NCBI GenBank assembly: GCA_039815415.1
Contig: JBCBZH010000028.1
Span: 1 to 24,859 of the forward strand
Length of the DNA stretch: 24,859 nt
From: JBCBZH01 sp039815415
Lineage (GTDB): Bacteria; Bacteroidota; Rhodothermia; Rhodothermales; Rubricoccaceae
Direction: 5' to 3'
This document shows, in pieces, positions 1 to 7,852 of this stretch; position 1 is the stretch's first letter; every line of letters starts with the position of its first letter. Both the position numbers and the translations under genes were made by a program. Below the pieces are notes generated by a model that saw only the letters and a program-made list of their open reading frames with translations, was not told where the DNA came from and ran no database searches.

Positions 1-34
1 CACGCGTAGTCACCGGCCTCGCTCCCCCCACTCC

Positions 35-1054
35 GTGTCCAACCTGACACCTCCCACACGCTACGACACCGCCCGCCTCGACAGCTACATCCCCCAGACG
101 GAGAGCCAGGCGGACGCTCAGGACAAAGCACGCACGTTCATTCGGCTGGTTCGTGTGCGTACCCGGCGCCCCTCGTGGATGCGCCTCTTCAAGCGAGACG
201 ACGGCCTCCGTGGTGGCCTCTACCTCGTCGGACCTGTTGGAACCGGCAAGACGCACCTGATCGCGTCGATGTACCACGAGTTGGTGAGCCCCGACGATGG
301 CTCAGACCCGGTCCCCTGTGCCTACACGCACTCCTCGGCACTGTTCAGAGCAACCGAAACGCCGGAGGTCTACGCAGAGCACATCGCCAAGCAGGCGCGT
401 GTTCTGTTTCTGGATGAGGTCGAGTTGGACGACCCCGCAGGCGAAGTCCGGCTGATTGGCGTATTGAAAGCCCTCCGGGAACGGGGCGTCACACTGGCGG
501 CGACGTCCAATGCCGAGCCGGATTCGTTCGTATCTGCTGCGTTCGGCAGGGACCGACTGGAGCGGTTCATCTCAGAGGAGTTCGCGCGCCAGTACCACGT
601 TGTGTTTGTCGGGGGCGACGATTTCCGCCAGCAGCTCGACAAGCCGGGCCGGGCGTGGATCGGACCGCTGGAGGCCGCCTCCAGTGCGATGCGGACGGCC
701 TTCGAGAACGCACCCGAACCCAAACGGTGGATCGGATTTGGGGACCTGCTGAGGCTCACCACCGACGTGGAACGAACCCGCCTCACGCGCGAGTTGGCAG
801 CGTCGAAGGCTCTTTTCATCGACGGCATCGACGTGACAGACACCGACGACGCTCTCCGCCTGCTCCGCGTGGCCGACGACCTCTATGGTGAGCCCGACCC
901 ACCGACACTCTCGTTCACTTCGGAAACCTCACCGGACAACTGGTTCCGCGCCGAGGATGCCCACGGCGAGCTGGCGAAGGGCATTGCGGAGAAGTTCTCC
1001 CGCACCACGAGCCGCCTGACCGCACTGGCAGACGTCGAGCACATCGCCGCCTGA
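35..1054 (+). CDS. zapE: AFG1/ZapE-family P-loop ATPase
   Basis: The 339-residue protein has a Walker A motif GPVGTGKT at residues 66-73, a Walker B VLFLDE ending at D127-E128, and after it the block in which the family has 'ERGVTLxATSN' (here residues about 149-158). This order and spacing match AFG1/ZapE ATPases (ZapE of E. coli acts at the division site; yeast Afg1 acts in mitochondrial protein quality control). The start shown is GTG at 35. The reading frame stays open to the left edge, so the true start could lie further left, but the LDxYxPQ block at residues 15-21 is where the family's N-terminal helix begins, so little can be missing. It is convergent with the small minus-strand gene at 1187-1354. 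Substrate unknown. Family assignment fairly sure, exact orthology to ZapE less so. Confidence 0.8.
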   Translation: MSNLTPPTRYDTARLDSYIPQTESQADAQDKARTFIRLVRVRTRRPSWMRLFKRDDGLRGGLYLVGPVGTGKTHLIASMYHELVSPDDGSDPVPCAYTHSSALFRATETPEVYAEHIAKQARVLFLDEVELDDPAGEVRLIGVLKALRERGVTLAATSNAEPDSFVSAAFGRDRLERFISEEFARQYHVVFVGGDDFRQQLDKPGRAWIGPLEAASSAMRTAFENAPEPKRWIGFGDLLRLTTDVERTRLTRELAASKALFIDGIDVTDTDDALRLLRVADDLYGEPDPPTLSFTSETSPDNWFRAEDAHGELAKGIAEKFSRTTSRLTALADVEHIAA

Positions 1055-1090
1055 AGTCACATTCACGGGGAAGCTCGATGAAGCCCATCC

Positions 1091-1108
1091 CGCCAGCTCG
1101 AGCTGGCG
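1091..1108. repeat. perfect 18-bp palindrome made of two overlapping copies of the iterated 10-mer
   Basis: CGCCAGCTCGAGCTGGCG is a perfect palindrome formed by a minus-orientation and a plus-orientation copy of the iterated 10-mer sharing two bases. It lies 37 bases after the stop of the ATPase gene and could act as a transcription stop hairpin, as paired uptake sequences do in Neisseria. It is followed by ATGACGCG, a flank reminiscent of common REP-type palindromes. Confidence 0.85.
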
Positions 1109-1132
1109 ATGACGCGAGCCTCCAAACACAGC

Positions 1133-1164
1133 GCAGGCGGCCCCGCCGAAGCCGGGCCGCCTGC
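1133..1164. terminator. 11-bp hairpin between convergent genes
   Basis: GCAGGCGGCCC (1133-1143) pairs perfectly with GGGCCGCCTGC (1154-1164) around a 10-base loop. It sits 22 bases past the stop of the lasso precursor gene (minus strand) and also downstream of the ATPase gene (plus strand). There is no T-run on either side, so it is a hairpin of the terminator type without the classic tail. Confidence 0.6.
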
Positions 1165-1186
1165 TGTAACGAATACCGGGTGTCGG

Positions 1187-1354
1187 TTACGACGTGCCCT
1201 GGGCGACGAGGAAGCCACCGGAGGACCCGCCGAGTTGGTCGAGCGAGCCGTTGTTCGGACCTGCGGTCACCGCGCCGATGGTCCCCAGTTCGTGGAGCTC
1301 AGGAGCCTGGTACGGCTTGATCTCGGGCTGGCGAGGCGTGTTGGAGTCAGTCAT
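1187..1354 (-). CDS. lasso peptide precursor (A protein)
   Basis: A 55-residue ORF, ATG at 1354 and TAA at 1187-1189. It contains the lasso leader signature YxxPxLx3Gx5Tx exactly: Y15, P18, L20, G24, T30, then one residue before the core. The predicted core is residues 32-55 (24 residues), starting GPNNGSLD, so Gly1 would be joined to Asp8 in an 8-residue ring. The tail is rich in Gly and Ser and ends in ...GTS. A C-terminal Ser is the residue phosphorylated by HprK-like kinases in paeninodin-type lasso peptides, and such a kinase and a lasso-type cyclase are encoded upstream on the same strand (3082-5717). The start is separated from the T9SS gene (stop 1431) by 76 bases that hold an inverted pair of the iterated 10-mer, so it may be transcribed separately. 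No Shine-Dalgarno sequence. Maturation and product are inference; the motif match is direct. Confidence 0.85.
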   Translation of the reverse strand: MTDSNTPRQPEIKPYQAPELHELGTIGAVTAGPNNGSLDQLGGSSGGFLVAQGTS

Positions 1355-1379
1355 GAAATCAGAAGTCAGATGGGACGGC

Positions 1380-1420
1380 CGCCAGCTCGATGACCTGAAC
1401 GATCAGCATTCGAGCTGGCG
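1380..1420. repeat. inverted pair of the iterated 10-mer upstream of the lasso precursor
   Basis: CGCCAGCTCG at 1380-1389 and CGAGCTGGCG at 1411-1420 can pair across a 21-base loop. The pair fills most of the gap between the stop of the secreted protein (1431) and the start of the precursor (1354). It could end transcription of the former, or be read through into the precursor. Confidence 0.7.
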
Positions 1421-1430
1421 AGCCGAAGTG

Positions 1431-2894
1431 TTATCGGGCGAGGGTCACGCGAGCGATTCGGGCGTCTGCCCCAACGACCGCACGAATCACGTAGACGCCA
1501 GCTGGCAGATCAGCGGCTTCGAACGTGACGTCATGGCGGCCGGCAGCATAGGGAGCGTCAGCCAGCAAGGCGACTTCCCGACCCAGGGCATCGTAGACAG
1601 CCACACGCACGTCGGCAGCCTCAGCGACACCGAAGGTGACCGTAGTGCGATCCCTGAGCGGGTTCGGGGCAGCCGTGACAGCCATGTCGATGCCATTGAC
1701 GACATCCTCGTTGGCCACCGACCGCGAGAGCGACGCCAATGCCGCGAGGAAATCCTCGGCACTGGTGGTCGCTGTGGCGCTGCTCGAGTAGATCCCGACG
1801 ATCTCCGTCTCAGACACGTAGACCAAGCCCGTGATCAGATTGGGCAGCAAGTCGGCCACTGTCGCCCCCACGGCCGGGGTCCCTTCGATGAGTACCACCG
1901 CGCCGGGCCCATCCGGAAGCGTATCGTCAGGAAAACCGAAGAACGTGGTGTTCAACCCAGCTGCCGTTCCTGCCTGGAGCACCTGCTGGGAGGGCAATCC
2001 TTTGACAAAGGTCACCTGCTCAGTGAAGGGATCGACGACAGCGAAGTCACAAGCTTCAAGCAGTACATCGCCCGGCCCCTCGTTGAACACGATCACCTGC
2101 TCGCCATTGACACCATTGCCATCCGTGTCCAATTCGTCGCTGACGAAGGTCATCCCCGTTCCGACGGCGCAGGCAAGGGGCTCAACCTCCTCCTGTGTTC
2201 CCGTTACCATCACATCGTCGAGGGCGATGTCCACATCGCCCGCGTTCAGGCTGAACTCAATGCGGAGGTCAAGCCGCTCACCCGTGCCGGGAATCGACGC
2301 CATGAAGGCAGCAAACTCTGGGGTAATCTCGGTCCCATCTCCGATGCCGTTGAGATCGGTATCTACGAGAGGCCGGTTGTTGAACTGGTCCTCTTCTGGC
2401 TCTTCAGCCTCAACGGCGAAGACCAAGACCTCACTATTGCGCTGGCGGCCTGCGACGGCCTCGTCGTAGACGGTGGCGTACACGCGGAAGTAATCCGCCG
2501 CGTCCCAATCCTCATCGTCGTTGGAAGCCTGATCCTCCGCGAGACGGAAGCTGACCTGCAGATCAGTCAATCCCTCCACATCGAGGCCCATGAACGACAT
2601 TGACTGCGTTGGCTCAAAGGCGCCGCCATCATCGATGTCTTGTGCAGCGAAGTAGGACGATCCGCCGAACCCTGTCACTTCATACGAGGTCGAGATGTTG
2701 GACCCATCGGTACGGGTAAAGAAGTCGCCGAAGTCATCGGAGTACTCATCGATGGAGGTCGTGTAGGCCACGGTTTCATCCTCGAAGTCCTCTTCGAGAA
2801 CCGTGACTTGCGCGCTAACGGCTGGCGCCAGCCCGACGAACGCGAGCAGCGTCGCCAGCCCGGCGAGCCGATGGGTGAGAGTAGAAACGATCAT
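1431..2894 (-). CDS. secreted protein with T9SS C-terminal sorting domain
   Basis: 487 residues. The first 29 form a signal peptide (Leu/Ala-rich core, ending ...VSAQ). The last ~80 residues are a type IX secretion sorting domain: the APNPxxxxTxxxF start, the middle VAVYDALGREVALL, and LPAGVYVIRA near the end. The body is acidic and Asp/Gly-rich. A first beta-rich part ends at a segment LRIEFSLNAGDVDIALDDVMV, typical of carbohydrate-binding-like or choice-of-anchor jelly rolls; a second part after ~240 contains DTDGNGVNGEQ, which resembles a calcium-binding loop. No catalytic motif recognised. It lies between the kinase and the precursor of the lasso locus on the same strand, but nothing in its sequence ties it to lasso biosynthesis. 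Probably exported across the outer membrane and anchored or released. Confidence 0.8.
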   Translation of the reverse strand: MIVSTLTHRLAGLATLLAFVGLAPAVSAQVTVLEEDFEDETVAYTTSIDEYSDDFGDFFTRTDGSNISTSYEVTGFGGSSYFAAQDIDDGGAFEPTQSMSFMGLDVEGLTDLQVSFRLAEDQASNDDEDWDAADYFRVYATVYDEAVAGRQRNSEVLVFAVEAEEPEEDQFNNRPLVDTDLNGIGDGTEITPEFAAFMASIPGTGERLDLRIEFSLNAGDVDIALDDVMVTGTQEEVEPLACAVGTGMTFVSDELDTDGNGVNGEQVIVFNEGPGDVLLEACDFAVVDPFTEQVTFVKGLPSQQVLQAGTAAGLNTTFFGFPDDTLPDGPGAVVLIEGTPAVGATVADLLPNLITGLVYVSETEIVGIYSSSATATTSAEDFLAALASLSRSVANEDVVNGIDMAVTAAPNPLRDRTTVTFGVAEAADVRVAVYDALGREVALLADAPYAAGRHDVTFEAADLPAGVYVIRAVVGADARIARVTLAR

Positions 2895-3064
2895 GTGTCA
2901 GGGAAGGATGGAAGCAACGAGGGTCTTTGGCAGGTGCCCCTAGAAGACAGAGTGAGCCAAGTAGACCAGAGGGTAGCTGCCCCGCTGGAGAACCTCAAGT
3001 GTTGCGGCTTGGCATATCACCACTAGGAGCCGATATGCGCCAAAGGCGACAAGGCCCAAAGCCC

Positions 3065-3080
3065 GCTCCCCCTTCGGAGC
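3065..3080 (-). terminator. short hairpin just after the kinase gene
   Basis: GCTCC (3065-3069) pairs with GGAGC (3076-3080) around a 6-base loop, directly after the kinase stop at 3082, followed on the minus strand by GGGCTTTGGG. A weak candidate for the end of the cyclase-kinase transcript. Confidence 0.35.
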
Positions 3081-3081
3081 C

Positions 3082-3957
3082 TCACGATCCCATTGCCCTG
3101 GACGCTTCGACCTCAACCCGAGACACCAGATTGGCCACCGCCTCGAGCTGGTGAGGGCGGGTGACCTGAGCCACCGGCACTGCATTCGCCAGCTCGTTCA
3201 CGGGTCCCATGAGCGATGCGCTGGCGGCGGCGCCCAGGAACCGTGGCGCATAGACCTGTCCGAAGAGGGCTCCGAAGGCGGCACGTCCCTCCATGGGAGT
3301 CCACTCTGGCTCCCCCCAGCCCAGTACGGCTACCAGCGCGAGCAGCGTGGGGCGATCGGACGTTGGGGCGTCTGCCCAGATGCCTTTCGCCAGCCCGTCA
3401 AAGAACGGCGTGAGCGTCGCGTCCAGACCAATGGCCTCGATGGCCTCAGGCCACAGCTTCATCTGCGCTGGGCCGGGAAGCACCGTCGGCGAGCTGGCGT
3501 TGGGCTCCAGCGCCACGAGGTCGTCGGTGAGAAGATGATGGCCGCGTGCGATGAGCGCTGCGGCGGTGGTGGACTTGCCCGCACCCTTCTCGCCGAGCAA
3601 CACCACGGCGCGTCCGCCGACATTGAGCGCAGCACCATGAAGCACCAGCATCCTGCGATGGTGCAGGAGCACCCCGAGGCCAGGCCCCACGACGCACTGC
3701 TGCGCGAACGCCTCATCGTCACTGTCAACGGTGATCTCTGAACTGGTGACGCGCAACCGAGCGCGGTCCAGCCACGCCAGCGCGTCGGCTCCGTCGGCAT
3801 CGTAATGCGCAATGCCGGACGGTGGGAAGCCCGGAGGGGGAGCCACATCGCCAAATCGGATGGAGACATCGACATCCCCAGACCCTTGGCGGAGACCGGG
3901 CAGCGCCAGCTCGGAGTGGATCGCCAACCCGAAGGCCGTGTACACAGAGGAGGTCAT
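3082..3957 (-). CDS. HprK-like kinase, probable lasso peptide kinase (K)
   Basis: 291 residues from the ATG at 3957, chosen because it overlaps the cyclase stop as ATGA, the usual sign of translational coupling, and because the family begins like this (short strand, then xxGLxIxSExxLPxL at residues 8-21). A longer start at 3990 is possible. The P-loop GEKGAGKS is at residues 122-129, preceded by the HGA block at about 107 and followed by LLTDDLVAL at about 142-150, the acidic pair expected in HPr kinase/phosphorylase folds. Homologues beside lasso cyclases (PadeK, ThcoK) phosphorylate the C-terminal Ser of the precursor; the precursor at 1187-1354 ends in Ser. Three copies of the iterated 10-mer lie inside. 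It could instead act on another peptide or metabolite. Confidence 0.75.
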   Translation of the reverse strand: MTSSVYTAFGLAIHSELALPGLRQGSGDVDVSIRFGDVAPPPGFPPSGIAHYDADGADALAWLDRARLRVTSSEITVDSDDEAFAQQCVVGPGLGVLLHHRRMLVLHGAALNVGGRAVVLLGEKGAGKSTTAAALIARGHHLLTDDLVALEPNASSPTVLPGPAQMKLWPEAIEAIGLDATLTPFFDGLAKGIWADAPTSDRPTLLALVAVLGWGEPEWTPMEGRAAFGALFGQVYAPRFLGAAASASLMGPVNELANAVPVAQVTRPHQLEAVANLVSRVEVEASRAMGS

Positions 3958-5717
3958 GCGAGCGAGCGGGTCCGGGTGAGAGCCAGCCACCGAGCGACAA
4001 CCACGGCTCGCCAGATGGGAGCGGCAAGCTCGGCACGATCCTCGGGATGGTGGAGCGCTCGGGAAACCGCTTGCGTAAGGGCGGCCACATCCAGCACGTC
4101 GTGCGCGGCGGGCACGTCCTCAGCCACGAGCTGGCGGAGACGGTCGGCATCGCGGACGAACAGCGCGTCCGCGAAGCTGGTTGCGAGGCGGGCCTTCCCC
4201 GGGCGCAGCCGGACGCTCTCGGGCAGGCGCCCGCGCATCGCGCGGCGCAGGATGGAGCGCGTCAGGCCGTCGCGCATCCGCTGGTGCGACGGGAGCGACA
4301 GGCAGAACTTCACCAGCGGCACCGAAGCGAATGGAAACCGGGGCTCGATGCCGTGCGCAGCCCCTACCGCATAGGCCACTTCGAAGGCGTGGGAAAGCGT
4401 CGGGGAGGAGAGATCTGCGAGGTGCGCAGCCCGGTCGTCCCAGGTATCGCGAGGGGGGCGATCCGGCCCTGGAAGATCCGGGTGGGCGAATGAGACATCG
4501 GGCTGGCGAGGGGTGAGCGGCTGCACGAGCGGCGCCCACACGTAGTCACGCGCCAGCTCGGCCATGGCCCGTCGCGGCCGGTTGGTGGTGCGTGCAATGG
4601 CCCGGAGTTCTCGGACGAGCGTGTGCACACGTAGCGTTCTCGCCAGCTCGGTCAGGCGACGCTCTCCGTGACCGACGACGTTGTCACCCGCGAACCCGTC
4701 GAGCACAGCGCTCAACCCGGCGGCTCGCGCCTCAGCATAGAGCGTGCGCGTCAGGAACAGGTTGGGCATGGCGGAGGGCTCCCCAACTGCTGCCAGGTCG
4801 TCGTCCAGCTTGTCGAGCAACGACAGCGACTCCCCATCGACACGATGCGGACGCACGCCGCCCTGCGCGAGCACAGCATCCAGATGGCGTGTCTCGTTGG
4901 CATCAGCGCGGTTGTAGAGGATGGAGAATGTGGGCAGGACGCGGTCGGGCTGGTGATGTAGCACGGTGCGCACGATGGAGGACGAATCCAGTCCGCCGCT
5001 CAGAAAGGCCCCCAGCGGGCTGTCGCCGACCTCTGGGTCACCGTCCAGGCTCGCCGCCACTGATGCATCGAACTGTTCCAAGAAGCCTGCCTCGGCGGCA
5101 GCATCGCGTCCCTCGAAGGTCGAGCGCGCATCGAGCGTCCAGTACGTCTGCTCGGTCCACTCCCGCCGATCGGAGATTGTCGCCACCGTGGCTGCGGGCA
5201 CCCGCTGAATGGCAGGATGAAACGTGGTTCGTCCACCACCCGGGCGGCCCGCCAGAAAAGCCGCCGTGTGTCCCACGTCCAGCGCATCCGGGGCGAGCTG
5301 GCGAAGGTCTGCCAGGCTGGAGCTGATCGCCAGCTCGTCGCCTGTGGTCCGGAACAGCGGCCGGAGCCCGAGGCGATCTCGCACGGCGACCCCTGTCTGG
5401 CTCTCCTGATTCCAGAGCACGGCCGCGAAGGCTCCCTCGAGCTGGCGAACGGCGCCCTCCCCCCACATCGCGAACGCCGCTACCAGGCACGCCGCATCGG
5501 TAGTCCGACGATCTGCCCCGGCCTCTACGCTGAGCGTCGCCGAGAGGGCCTCGGTGCCATGAAGCCGGGCGTCCACGACACCCACCCAAGTCCCTCTTTG
5601 TACGAGCCGTGCAGCGCCACCTGCCACCAGCTCGACGCCATCGGCGCGCCACACACGGTCTGCACGTCCCGTTGGAGGCAACGAGCTGGCAGAAAACCGG
5701 GCGAGAAAACCGTTCAT
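3954..5717 (-). CDS. asparagine-synthetase-like protein, probable lasso cyclase (C)
   Basis: 587 residues from ATG 5717 (MNGFLARF...). This start puts the protein where the Asn synthetase fold begins and leaves 106 bases to the divergent gene at 5824; a GTG/ATG start at 5852 would overlap that gene. Residues 1-200 correspond to the N-terminal glutamine-amidotransferase domain, but the catalytic Cys2 is replaced (MNG instead of MCG), so no glutaminase activity is expected, as in lasso cyclases, which adenylate the ring Asp/Glu and let the N-terminal amine attack. The ATP pyrophosphatase loop SGGLDSSS is at about 240-247. The C-terminal stretch FPFASVPLVKFCLSLP, then MRDGLTRSILRRAM, is typical of lasso C proteins. 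The gene is followed by the kinase with an ATGA overlap. Six copies of the iterated 10-mer lie inside. Without the precursor this would be only an 'Asn synthase-related protein'; the precursor raises confidence. Confidence 0.75.
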   Translation of the reverse strand: MNGFLARFSASSLPPTGRADRVWRADGVELVAGGAARLVQRGTWVGVVDARLHGTEALSATLSVEAGADRRTTDAACLVAAFAMWGEGAVRQLEGAFAAVLWNQESQTGVAVRDRLGLRPLFRTTGDELAISSSLADLRQLAPDALDVGHTAAFLAGRPGGGRTTFHPAIQRVPAATVATISDRREWTEQTYWTLDARSTFEGRDAAAEAGFLEQFDASVAASLDGDPEVGDSPLGAFLSGGLDSSSIVRTVLHHQPDRVLPTFSILYNRADANETRHLDAVLAQGGVRPHRVDGESLSLLDKLDDDLAAVGEPSAMPNLFLTRTLYAEARAAGLSAVLDGFAGDNVVGHGERRLTELARTLRVHTLVRELRAIARTTNRPRRAMAELARDYVWAPLVQPLTPRQPDVSFAHPDLPGPDRPPRDTWDDRAAHLADLSSPTLSHAFEVAYAVGAAHGIEPRFPFASVPLVKFCLSLPSHQRMRDGLTRSILRRAMRGRLPESVRLRPGKARLATSFADALFVRDADRLRQLVAEDVPAAHDVLDVAALTQAVSRALHHPEDRAELAAPIWRAVVVARWLALTRTRSLA

Positions 5718-5752
5718 GAAACGCGGGAGCGGCGAGAGCTGAGGCGCCGAAC

Positions 5753-5760
5753 GAAAGGTA
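5753..5760 (-). promoter_or_regulatory. possible -7 element before the cyclase gene
   Basis: On the minus strand TACCTTTC matches the Bacteroidota -7 consensus TAnnTTTG except for the last base, 35 bases upstream of the cyclase ATG. I see no TTG at the right distance upstream, so this is weak. Confidence 0.25.
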
Positions 5761-5823
5761 GAGGCCAGCCGGGGAGCCTCGGTTTGGACTCGCGCGTAAT
5801 CCACCTCCAGACTCCCTACCCGA

Positions 5824-7470
5824 ATGGCCGACCTCAAGCCTGTTGTTCTCACCGTGGACGATGACCCGGACGTGCTCCGCGCTGTCGCCCGCGACCTGCG
5901 CCGCCAGTACGGCGAGACCTACCGCGTTCTCCGCGCCTCGTCAGGGGCGGAAGCCCTCGACGCCGCCCGCGAGCTGGTGAACCGGCAGCAGCCCATCGCG
6001 CTGGTGCTCTCCGATCAGCGGATGCCCCAGATGGACGGCGTCGGCTTGCTCTCCGAGATCGCCCAAGTGGCTCCCGATGCCAAGCGGGTTCTCCTGACGG
6101 CCTATGCGGACACCGACGCGGCCATCCAGGCGATCAACGACAGCCGGGTGCACTACTACCTGCTTAAGCCATGGGACCCGCCGCAGGAGAAGCTCTATCC
6201 GGTCCTCGATGACCTTCTCGAGGATTGGCAGGCCAGCTTCCGCCCCGGCTACGGAGGCCTCCGGCTTCTCGGCGACCGGTGGAGCCCGGACGGCCACCGC
6301 CTGCGCGACTTCCTCTCGCGCAATCAGATTCCGTACACGTTTCTGAACGTGGAGCAAGATGAGAACGCCCGCCAGCTCGCAGGCGACAGCGGCCTCCCGC
6401 TCGTCATCCTGAGCGACGGCACGCGGATCGAGAATCCGCCCAATGCCGAGTTGGCGGAGCACGTGGGTCTGAGCCGAACCGCAAACCGCGAGTTCTACGA
6501 CCTAGCCATCATTGGCGGGGGTCCGGCTGGGCTGGCGTCGGCAGTGTACGGTGCGAGCGAGGGGCTCAAGACGGTGTTGCTGGAACGTGAGGCGCCGGGC
6601 GGACAGGCCGGAACCTCATCCCGCATCGAGAACTACCTCGGTTTCCCCTCCGGACTCTCCGGGGCCGACCTCGCGCGGCGCGGTGTGACGCAGGCGCAGC
6701 GCTTCGGCGTCGAGATTCTGGCGCCCGTGGAGGTGACGAGCCTCCGAACCGACGGCCCCTACAAGATTCTGACGCTCGACAGCGGCGAGGAGGTGGCGTG
6801 CCACGCACTCATGCTGGCGATGGGTGTCTCGTGGCGTATGCTCCCCGCAGACGGCGCCGAACCGCTCACCGACCGGGGCATCTACTACGGCGCCGCCATG
6901 ACGGAGGCGATGGGCTGCACCGACGAAACGGTCTACATCGTCGGAGCAGGCAACTCCGCCGGACAGGCCGCGATTTACTTCGCCGACTACGCGGCCAAAG
7001 TGGTCATGCTGGTTCGGTCCAACGACCTCGGCAAGAGCATGAGCCAGTACCTCGTGGATCGCATCGAGGCGCATGAGAAAATCGACGTCCAGCTCGAGAC
7101 AGAGATCGACGCCTGCGACGGAAACGACCGCCTCCAGACGCTGACGCTCCGGGACCGCACCAGCGGAGCCACCAGCACCGTCGATGCTGAGTCGGTCTTT
7201 GTCTTCATCGGCGCGCGTCCGCATACCGACTGGCTGCCCGAGACCATTGCCCGGGACGAGCGCGGCTTCATCCGCACCGGCCCCGACCTCTCCGAAAACG
7301 ACCTTTCGGACTGGCCCGTAGACCGCAACCCGTTCTTGCTGGAAACCAGCGTCCCCGGCGTCTTCGTCGCAGGTGACGTGCGGCATGAGTCTGTCAAGCG
7401 AGTCGCCAGCGCGGTCGGAGAAGGCTCTGTAGCCGTTGCCTTCGTGCATCGCCACCTCGCGTCTCTGTGA
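5824..7470 (+). CDS. fused response-regulator receiver / thioredoxin-reductase-like FAD oxidoreductase
   Basis: 548 residues. Residues 7-125 are a receiver domain (VDDDPD acidic pocket at 11-16, phospho-acceptor Asp64 in LVLSDQRMP, Lys115 in LLKPW). Residues ~145-215 form a glutaredoxin/thioredoxin-like segment (LRDFLSRNQIPYTFLNV, then GLPLVIL) without a CxxC. From ~226 follows a TrxR-type flavoprotein: FAD-binding GGGPAG at 231-236, APGGQAG, NADPH-binding VGAGNSAGQAA at ~364, and the C-terminal FVAGDVR FAD block. The redox CxxC of true thioredoxin reductases (CATC) is absent; the same place reads GIYYGAAMTEAMG. This architecture is a known family often labelled 'fused response regulator/thioredoxin-disulfide reductase'. 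Without the disulfide it probably passes electrons to another partner or oxidises NAD(P)H. ATG at 5824; transcribed away from the lasso cyclase. Confidence 0.85.
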   Translation: MADLKPVVLTVDDDPDVLRAVARDLRRQYGETYRVLRASSGAEALDAARELVNRQQPIALVLSDQRMPQMDGVGLLSEIAQVAPDAKRVLLTAYADTDAAIQAINDSRVHYYLLKPWDPPQEKLYPVLDDLLEDWQASFRPGYGGLRLLGDRWSPDGHRLRDFLSRNQIPYTFLNVEQDENARQLAGDSGLPLVILSDGTRIENPPNAELAEHVGLSRTANREFYDLAIIGGGPAGLASAVYGASEGLKTVLLEREAPGGQAGTSSRIENYLGFPSGLSGADLARRGVTQAQRFGVEILAPVEVTSLRTDGPYKILTLDSGEEVACHALMLAMGVSWRMLPADGAEPLTDRGIYYGAAMTEAMGCTDETVYIVGAGNSAGQAAIYFADYAAKVVMLVRSNDLGKSMSQYLVDRIEAHEKIDVQLETEIDACDGNDRLQTLTLRDRTSGATSTVDAESVFVFIGARPHTDWLPETIARDERGFIRTGPDLSENDLSDWPVDRNPFLLETSVPGVFVAGDVRHESVKRVASAVGEGSVAVAFVHRHLASL

Positions 7471-7618
7471 TGGACCGACCGGGATTCTCGCACCCTGCCT
7501 CTCCCCTCTCTTGAACTAAAGATCCGGGTCTGAACCCCTCTCGCTCCATCCGCGTGAAGATCCCCTGTCGGCGATCCCGCGAGACGCCGTACACTACGGG
7601 ACACCTGCCCCTCGCCCG

Positions 7619-7783
7619 ATGCTCTACCTGCTCCTGTTGATCGGCATTGCTCTCACCGTGGTCGGAGCGAGGGTGCTCAAACGTCCGCGCGTGGACCGGT
7701 CGTTTGCGTGGTCGCTCGTTGTGGTGGGCGTGCTGCTGGCCGCCGGGTCCCTGGTGAAGCTCCTGCTCGAGCTGGCGGGATAG
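7619..7783 (+). CDS. tiny two-helix membrane protein
   Basis: ATG at 7619, TAG at 7781-7783, 54 residues. Two hydrophobic stretches (about residues 2-18 and 30-49) flank a basic loop (VLKRPRVDR), as in small inner-membrane proteins. I do not recognise a family. Its last codons (LLELAG) are written by a copy of the iterated 10-mer at 7768-7777. It follows the oxidoreductase by 148 bases with no strong terminator between. The base pattern and hydrophobicity support coding, but there is no homology evidence. Confidence 0.5.
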   Translation: MLYLLLLIGIALTVVGARVLKRPRVDRSFAWSLVVVGVLLAAGSLVKLLLELAG

Positions 7784-7803
7784 GCTGGCCGTCTCGGATG
7801 GAT

Positions 7804-7836
7804 CGCCAGCTCGTTGGGTCTCGCCTCGAGCTGGCG
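7804..7836. repeat. inverted pair of the iterated 10-mer
   Basis: CGCCAGCTCG at 7804-7813 and CGAGCTGGCG at 7827-7836 can form a hairpin with a 13-base loop, 20 bases after the stop of the small membrane protein. Likely transcription stop between the convergent genes. Confidence 0.7.
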
Positions 7837-7852
7837 GTTCGGATGTGAAAAT

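Noticed and set aside
1194..2603. 469-residue plus-strand ORF
   Set aside because: It is antisense to the T9SS protein, whose signal peptide and sorting domain are clear; composition is that of a shadow frame.
2940..3185. 81-residue minus-strand ORF as a possible missing B1 (RRE) protein
   Set aside because: It overlaps the kinase 3' end in another frame and shows no RRE pattern (winged-helix with beta strands); only a chance frame.
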